A stretch of 10,607 nucleotides of DNA from Clostridia bacterium (lineage in GTDB: Bacteria; Bacillota; Clostridia; Saccharofermentanales; Saccharofermentanaceae), in contig JADGQQ010000095.1 in assembly GCA_017881645.1 (NCBI GenBank), positions 1 through 10,607 on the forward strand, given 5' to 3'. The position numbers were made by a program, and so were the translations under genes. A model generated the notes under the pieces. The model worked only from the letters and a program-made list of their open reading frames with translations, did not search any database and was not told the DNA's origin. Shown one piece after another: positions 7,253-10,607 of the stretch (positions within the stretch are counted from its first letter, which is position 1; every line of letters begins with the position of its first letter).

Positions 7253-7795
7253 ATGGAACCGGAAAAACCAACCACATCTGGACAGGCCAATCCATCGTCC
7301 GTTACATCTACATCGGGTTTTGAGCAAGGTCTTTTATGGATAAAGGGCGTCGCTTTATGTGTTTTCTGGGCGTCGGTTCGTTATATTCGCAATATCCCTT
7401 CGAAAGTAAAAAATAAATATCTCAGATGGCGTAATCTGCATAAGAGGATGCCGAAAAGAAAAACCAAAAACAAAGTATACGTACTGATTGGTTATACCTC
7501 GAAGAAGAATGTCGACAGAAGATATCGTGCTATCAAATTTCAGCATATGATTCGCGGGATTATCCTTACGCTAATTGTTATTGCTTTTGTTTTTATTCTG
7601 TATAAGTGGCTGGATCCGCTTCGGAATTCTGAAGAATACAAACAGATGATAGGAATCAGCAACATGAAAGATCTCACGAAGGATGATCCGTTTAACGCAT
7701 CCGGCGAAACTTCCAATATTGTTGTCTTTCAGATTACAGACACACCAACAACGACACCAACAACGACACCAGCCGTTGAAACTTCAGGACCATAA
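7253..7795 (+). CDS. Unknown membrane protein divergent from lexA; candidate SOS-induced division inhibitor
   Basis: I do not recognise the family of this 180-residue protein. It starts at ATG with GGAGG 4 nt upstream. Residues 1-22 are polar and rich in Ser, Thr and Pro. Residues 26-45 are a moderately hydrophobic segment (LLWIKGVALCVFWASV), possibly membrane-inserted or amphipathic. A strongly basic region follows (about 46-100, many Lys and Arg). Residues 102-119 form a clear transmembrane helix (GIILTLIVIAFVFILYKWL). A mainly acidic and polar tail of about 60 residues ends in a Thr-Pro repeat. The positive-inside rule suggests that the basic region is cytoplasmic and the tail outside. It has its own promoter and shares the intergenic region and a likely LexA box with lexA. 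In other Gram-positives the gene next to lexA is often an SOS division inhibitor (YneA, SosA, DivS, ChiZ), proteins that share little sequence. That role is inferred only from position and topology; no LysM domain is visible. Confidence 0.7.
   Translation: MEPEKPTTSGQANPSSVTSTSGFEQGLLWIKGVALCVFWASVRYIRNIPSKVKNKYLRWRNLHKRMPKRKTKNKVYVLIGYTSKKNVDRRYRAIKFQHMIRGIILTLIVIAFVFILYKWLDPLRNSEEYKQMIGISNMKDLTKDDPFNASGETSNIVVFQITDTPTTTPTTTPAVETSGP
7742..7771 (+). repeat. 12-bp tandem repeat encoding a Thr-Pro tail
   Basis: The 12-base unit ACACCAACAACG occurs twice in perfect tandem and then half again (ACACCA). It encodes the TPTTTPTTTP stretch near the C-terminus of the membrane protein. Because 12 is a multiple of three, slippage would change the tail length without shifting the frame. 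Confidence 0.85.
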
Positions 7796-7833
7796 CAGAA
7801 GAAGAACGGATATTTTGTGTATTTTTTTAGATA

Positions 7834-7869
7834 CTCTATTAAACAAAATGACAGTTTTGTTTAATAGAG
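7834..7869. repeat. Perfect 15-bp inverted repeat with 6-nt loop
   Basis: CTCTATTAAACAAAA (7834-7848) and TTTTGTTTAATAGAG (7855-7869) are exact reverse complements around TGACAG. It lies 38 bp after the membrane protein gene. Neither strand has a T-run directly after the stem, so it is not a standard intrinsic terminator, although a run of seven T lies just before it on the + strand (7822-7828). It could stabilise or process a 3' end, bind a regulator, or be a leftover of a small mobile element. The rest of the gap to 8000 shows no gene-like signal. Confidence 0.85.
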
Positions 7870-7999
7870 AAGAGGTTTTCAAGAGAAAATCATGCATTTC
7901 ACGATATTGGCTTGTTTTCCTGTCTTTCAAGTCAAAAGCAATTCGTTATGGGCACTTCTATTTGAAACCCCAATTCCTTCGATTCAATTCACTTACCAA

Positions 8000-8035
8000 A
8001 GAACGCCTGACAGAATATTTTCCATCAGGCGTTCT
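8000..8035 (-). terminator. Probable transcription terminator downstream of leuA
   Basis: AGAACGCCTGA (8000-8010) and TCAGGCGTTCT (8025-8035) form a perfect 11-bp GC-containing stem with a 14-nt loop, 37 nt past the leuA stop. The downstream tract on the - strand (TTGGTAAG) is poor in T, as is the + strand side (AAACTATTTTG), so it is an imperfect intrinsic terminator that might serve both strands. Confidence 0.55.
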
Positions 8036-8072
8036 AAACTATTTTGTTTCAGATCTATTTTAATCTGTTGAA

Positions 8073-9743
8073 TTAATTATTGGCCATATCTGCAATCATA
8101 CGATTCACAGCACTGACAACGGCACGCAGCGATGATTTGGTTACGGAACTTGAAATTCCGGCTCCCAGATATTTTCCATCGCCCAGACGCTGTATTTCCA
8201 CATATGTTATAGCAGCTGAATCAGATCCGCTTTGCATGGCATGCTCGTGATACGTTGTGATCGTCAATGCATCGCCGATTACCTTTGAAAGTCCATGACA
8301 GAATGCATCCAGCAAACCATTGCCTTCTCCTGAGATTTGGATCAATTCGCTGTCCTTCAACAAGGACGCCTGCACGGTAACATGATTATCGTCCAGAGAT
8401 TCTTCCCTGTAGGACTTCAACGTAAACGGACTCACGACATTAACATATGTATCATCGAACAATTTAAAGATTTCAGACGGGAGGAGTTCACTCTGCCGAA
8501 CATCGGATACCTTCGTGCAAATTGCACCGAAATCCCGCTGGAAGCTTTTCGGAAGAATTATGCCGAAATTCGCCTCAAGAATGAAGGCTACGCCGCCCTT
8601 CCCTGACTGACTGTTGATCCTGATAATGGGATCATAGCTTCTTCCGACATCTTTCGGGTCGATCGGCAGATACGGGACTTCCCAGTGTTCCGGGTGACCC
8701 TTCATCTTCGTCATGCCCTTCTTAATCGCATCCTGATGCGATCCGGAAAACGCCGTAAATACAAGTTTCCCGGCCCAGGGATGGCGCGGAGGCACTTTCA
8801 GGTTCGTGCATTCTTCATATACTTCGATAATCTGATTAATATCAGAAAAATCCAGTACCGGATCGATTCCGTGCATAAACAGGTTCATGCCGATCGTCAG
8901 AATATCTGCATTTCCCGTACGCTCTCCGTTACCGAAAAGTGTTCCCTCGACCCGGTCTGCACCGGCAAGAACACCCATTTCGGATGCAGCAACGGCTGTT
9001 CCTCTGTCGTTGTGCGGATGGATGGAAACAATGGTCTGCGCACGCCATTTTGTGTGCGTGCAATAGTATTCGACCTGATCCGCATATACGTTCGGTGATG
9101 CCATTTCAACCGTATTCGGAAGATTGATGATCGCCTTTTTGGCTTCAGTCGGCTGCCATACATCCAGTACAGCATCACATATTTCTACAGCGAAATCAGA
9201 TTCCGTTCCGGAAAAACTTTCCGCAGAGTATTCCATGATCCATTCCGTATCACTGTGATCCGCTGCAATGAGATCCTTAATCATTTTCGCGCCGGAAACA
9301 GCCAGATCAATGCATTGCTTCTGATCAAAATTGAACACAACATCTCTCTGGAGTATTGATGTTGAATTGTACAGATGCACAACTGCTCTCGGTGCTCCGC
9401 GCAAAGCTTCCATTGTACGGGAAATTATATGTTCGCGGGATTGTGTCGGCACCTGGATTGCAACATCTTTCGGAATCAGATGATTGTCAATTAAATATCT
9501 GCAGAAATCAAATTCCGTATCCGATGCTGCCGGAAATCCAATTTCAATTGTTTTGAATCCAATATCCACAAGAAACTGAAAAAACTTCAATTTCTGCGAC
9601 AGATTCATGGGAATCTCCAGCGCCTGATTTCCGTCACGAAGATCAACGCTGCACCAGATGGGAGCTTTTTCAATCTGTTTGGACGGCCATTGACGATTTT
9701 GGATAGCAACAGCCGGGAAACGGGAATACCTTGAATAATTCAT
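8073..9743 (-). CDS. leuA: 2-isopropylmalate synthase LeuA (long, LeuA2-type)
   Basis: LeuA condenses acetyl-CoA with 2-oxoisovalerate to 2-isopropylmalate, the committed step of leucine synthesis. I start it at the ATG at 9743 (556 residues): AAGGAGGA (9758-9751) lies 7 nt upstream and overlaps an earlier in-frame ATG at 9761, which therefore cannot be the true start. The HMGL-type TIM barrel has R36-D37 in DLRDGNQAL, metal ligands H242 and H244 in HPHNDRG, and GNGERTGN at 271-278. The N-terminus (KAPIWCSVDLRDGNQAL) is typical of the longer fungal and actinobacterial-like LeuA2 class. The last 130 or so residues (from HVTVQASLLKDSELIQISGEGNG) form the regulatory domain that senses leucine in the family, so feedback inhibition is expected. 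No other leu gene is adjacent. Expression is controlled by the T-box leader upstream. Confidence 0.97.
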   Translation of the reverse strand: MNYSRYSRFPAVAIQNRQWPSKQIEKAPIWCSVDLRDGNQALEIPMNLSQKLKFFQFLVDIGFKTIEIGFPAASDTEFDFCRYLIDNHLIPKDVAIQVPTQSREHIISRTMEALRGAPRAVVHLYNSTSILQRDVVFNFDQKQCIDLAVSGAKMIKDLIAADHSDTEWIMEYSAESFSGTESDFAVEICDAVLDVWQPTEAKKAIINLPNTVEMASPNVYADQVEYYCTHTKWRAQTIVSIHPHNDRGTAVAASEMGVLAGADRVEGTLFGNGERTGNADILTIGMNLFMHGIDPVLDFSDINQIIEVYEECTNLKVPPRHPWAGKLVFTAFSGSHQDAIKKGMTKMKGHPEHWEVPYLPIDPKDVGRSYDPIIRINSQSGKGGVAFILEANFGIILPKSFQRDFGAICTKVSDVRQSELLPSEIFKLFDDTYVNVVSPFTLKSYREESLDDNHVTVQASLLKDSELIQISGEGNGLLDAFCHGLSKVIGDALTITTYHEHAMQSGSDSAAITYVEIQRLGDGKYLGAGISSSVTKSSLRAVVSAVNRMIADMANN

Positions 9744-9750
9744 TTTCAAT

Positions 9751-9758
9751 TCCTCCTT
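9751..9758 (-). promoter_or_regulatory. Ribosome binding site deciding the leuA start
   Basis: A near-perfect AAGGAGGA lies 7 nt before ATG 9743. The longer reading frame from ATG 9761 would start immediately upstream of this site, with nothing comparable before it, so the shorter protein is preferred. Confidence 0.9.
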
Positions 9759-9773
9759 CATATCTGTATTTGC

Positions 9774-9814
9774 TGTTCATGAACACTTCATAGCGGAAGG
9801 GTGTCTCCCCTTCC
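9774..9814 (-). other. Palindrome and short hairpin in the leuA leader
   Basis: Between the T-box terminator and the leuA ribosome site lie a 7-bp stem (GGAAGGG at 9795-9801 with CCCTTCC at 9808-9814, 6-nt loop) and a perfect 12-base palindrome, TGTTCATGAACA (9774-9785). Neither belongs to the standard T-box fold. They may structure the read-through leader or be chance. Confidence 0.45.
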
Positions 9815-9846
9815 CTGCCATTTGTCTATGATAAAAATTCGAGCAT

Positions 9847-9887
9847 AAAAAAACCTCCCGTCTCTTTTGTATTAGAGACGAAAGGAA
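9847..9887 (-). terminator. Regulated intrinsic terminator of the leuA T-box
   Basis: On the - strand CGTCTCT (9880-9874) pairs with AGAGACG (9866-9860) around a 7-nt loop, and the stem can extend outward with CCT/AGG pairing. Seven T residues follow (9853-9847). It lies directly after the T-box element and shares bases with the expected antiterminator. Confidence 0.92.
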
Positions 9888-10132
9888 AACTTCCGCGGTA
9901 CCACTCTTTTTCACCCGATAAACGGATGCCCTTAACCGAATACGAGGAAACAAATCCTGATATTCTGCCATTGTAACGGTTGGCCTCCGACTCCATCTAT
10001 GCAAATCCGCAATATACTGCAAATTCTTTCAACGAGCGCACTCCAAGGCGAGTTCAGACAAGAAATTCGCTCTGCTTCACACCGGCCAGCAGCTCTCTGT
10101 AGCGATTTGGATGTCGTACTATTCCTCTTCAT
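9847..10132 (-). ncRNA. T-box riboswitch leader of leuA (leucine, CUC specifier)
   Basis: Read on the - strand, the leader begins with GAAGAGGAATAGTACGA (start of Stem I). It continues with the distal Stem I motif AGAGAGCTGCTGGCCGGTG and then GAA-CTC-GCC-TTGGAG, the usual specifier-loop setting. CTC (10052-10050) is a leucine codon and agrees with the gene controlled. About 140 nt later comes the T-box sequence AGAGTGGTACCGCGG (9907-9893), which pairs with the tRNA acceptor end, then a terminator hairpin and T-run. Uncharged tRNA-Leu should stabilise the antiterminator and allow leuA transcription; charged tRNA should end it. The conserved blocks are seen directly; the full fold was not computed. 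Confidence 0.95.
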
Positions 10133-10138
10133 CGTGTT

Positions 10139-10167
10139 TGAGTAACATTCATATTGACAAGGTGCAA
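10139..10167 (-). promoter_or_regulatory. Probable promoter of the leuA T-box transcript
   Basis: On the - strand TTGCAC (10167-10162), a 17-bp spacer and TACTCA (10144-10139), preceded by TGT, form an extended -10 promoter. The predicted start, around 10132, falls at the 5' edge of T-box Stem I, which supports the call even though the -10 is only a partial match. Confidence 0.6.
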
Positions 10168-10380
10168 ACGAATCGAATGAAGATTCATCCGATTGTTCTA
10201 CAAACATACCACAATGCAATTCGTTTCGTCAAGTATCCCGATTTCTTGGGTATGCAACTTTATTCGTGGGCGAACCCCAAATAAAAGCATATGAGAAGTC
10301 AACGGTTAGATTAGTATTTAAGTTAAATTGCATGAAAATGACGACATGGCAGCTCTCTCTACTATCACAAATGTCAGATC
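10168..10380. other. Non-coding spacer with no recognised feature
   Basis: Between the leuA promoter and the terminator of the WG-repeat gene I see no convincing gene, promoter or RNA. It is AT-rich. The only long open frame (- strand, 10229-10480) runs through the terminator hairpin and into the WG-repeat gene in another frame, and has no family features. Confidence 0.6.
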
Positions 10381-10421
10381 GAAAAAGAGCGGATATATAC
10401 GAAAAATTCGCATATATCCGC
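10381..10421 (-). terminator. Intrinsic terminator of the WG-repeat gene
   Basis: On the - strand GCGGATATAT (10421-10412) pairs with ATATATCCGC... read as 10398-10389; after one mismatch, CGAA pairs with TTCG around a 3-nt loop. The stem is followed by TCTTTTTC. It begins 24 nt after the stop codon of the WG-repeat protein, so a terminator for that gene is the natural reading. Confidence 0.8.
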
Positions 10422-10445
10422 CCAATCTTTAAGTGACGATTCTTT

Positions 10446-10607
10446 CTAATTAACTTTAGCAAAGTCCCAGGCATGCTCAAACTGCGGCTCGATCACATAG
10501 TCTCCCGTTTTGTCGATATAGCCCCAGAGTTTACTTTTGGCATCCGCAACACGCGCTAAGCCGTTCGCGGCAAAAGCCCCGGCATTCCCAAACTGTGGCT
10601 CGATCAC
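10446..10607 (-). CDS. WG-repeat protein, C-terminal end (5' truncated at window edge)
   Basis: Only the last 53 residues lie in the window; the frame runs in from the right edge and ends at TAG (10448-10446). They hold one full WG repeat and the start of a second: VIEPQFGNAGAFAANGLARV, then LWGYIDKTGDYVIEPQF, then EHAWDFAKVN. The spacing WGYIDKTGxxVIEPQFxxAxxF is the signature of WG (formerly KWG) repeats, found in variable copy number in many bacterial proteins, often exported or surface proteins. The molecular function of these repeats is poorly known, so none is assigned. The ending inside a repeat is natural, because a stop codon and a terminator follow. The N-terminus, which would show any signal peptide or other domain, is outside the window. 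Confidence 0.88.
   Translation of the reverse strand: MIEPQFGNAGAFAANGLARVADAKSKLWGYIDKTGDYVIEPQFEHAWDFAKVN

Noticed and set aside
7683..8063. Open frame of 126 codons on the + strand running from inside the membrane protein gene across the following gap.
   Set aside because: It overlaps a better gene in another frame, has no ribosome site, runs through two inverted repeats, and its composition (many His, Arg, Phe) looks like a chance frame.
8337..9556. Several + strand open frames opposite leuA (for example 8685-9098 and 8337-8606).
   Set aside because: They are antisense shadows of a strongly conserved gene and have no start signals or family features.
9777..10219. Two open frames on the - strand (9777-10022 and 9932-10219) upstream of leuA.
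   Set aside because: Both lie on the T-box leader, whose RNA motifs explain the sequence; neither has a family feature.
1..10607. Mobile elements, CRISPR arrays, toxin-antitoxin or phage-defence genes.
   Set aside because: No transposase, integrase, spaced direct repeats or recognisable defence domains were seen on either strand; the region reads as stable core chromosome.

Overview
The window looks like chromosomal core DNA from a Gram-positive bacterium of the Bacillota (Firmicutes), of clostridial or erysipelotrichial type. I do not name a genus. The grounds are strong GGAGG-type ribosome binding sites, a MutL with the endonuclease motif that replaces MutH, a T-box leucine leader, a LexA site of the GAAC-N4-GTTC (Bacillus) type, and frequent TTG starts. 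I see no transposase, integrase, CRISPR array, tRNA or rRNA.

Bases 1-5952 (+ strand) form a tight run: the 3' end of miaB, then mutS, mutL and miaA. Junctions are an 8-bp overlap, a 10-bp gap and a 10-bp gap, so this is very probably one operon. MutS and MutL carry out mismatch repair, and each has a recognisable beta-clamp binding motif. MiaA and MiaB make the two successive modifications at A37 of tRNA (i6A, then ms2i6A), so the repair pair is flanked by a tRNA-modification pair. After a 142-bp AT-rich gap comes a divergent Hfq-like gene (6095-6508), in the place where hfq often follows miaA.

Bases 6470-7099 (- strand) encode LexA, the SOS repressor. It converges on the hfq-like gene, and the two reading frames overlap tail to tail by 39 bp. 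The lexA promoter is near consensus and carries a LexA-box-like sequence over its -35 element. Transcribed away from it is a 180-residue membrane protein of unknown family (7253-7795). It sits where other Gram-positives keep SOS-induced division inhibitors (YneA, SosA, DivS, ChiZ). This is the most interesting hypothesis in the window.

Bases 7796-8072 are a non-coding gap with a perfect 15-bp inverted repeat and a probable leuA terminator. Bases 8073-9743 (- strand) encode 2-isopropylmalate synthase (leuA). Its long leader (about 9847-10132) is a T-box riboswitch with a CUC leucine specifier, a T-box element and an intrinsic terminator, and a plausible promoter lies just upstream. Leucine starvation should therefore switch leuA on.

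Bases 10168-10380 show no gene. At the right edge a WG-repeat protein enters on the - strand (C-terminal 53 residues only), followed by its own intrinsic terminator. Apart from the lexA-divergent gene and the Hfq variant, the content is conventional. I found no multi-gene system that I could defend as new.
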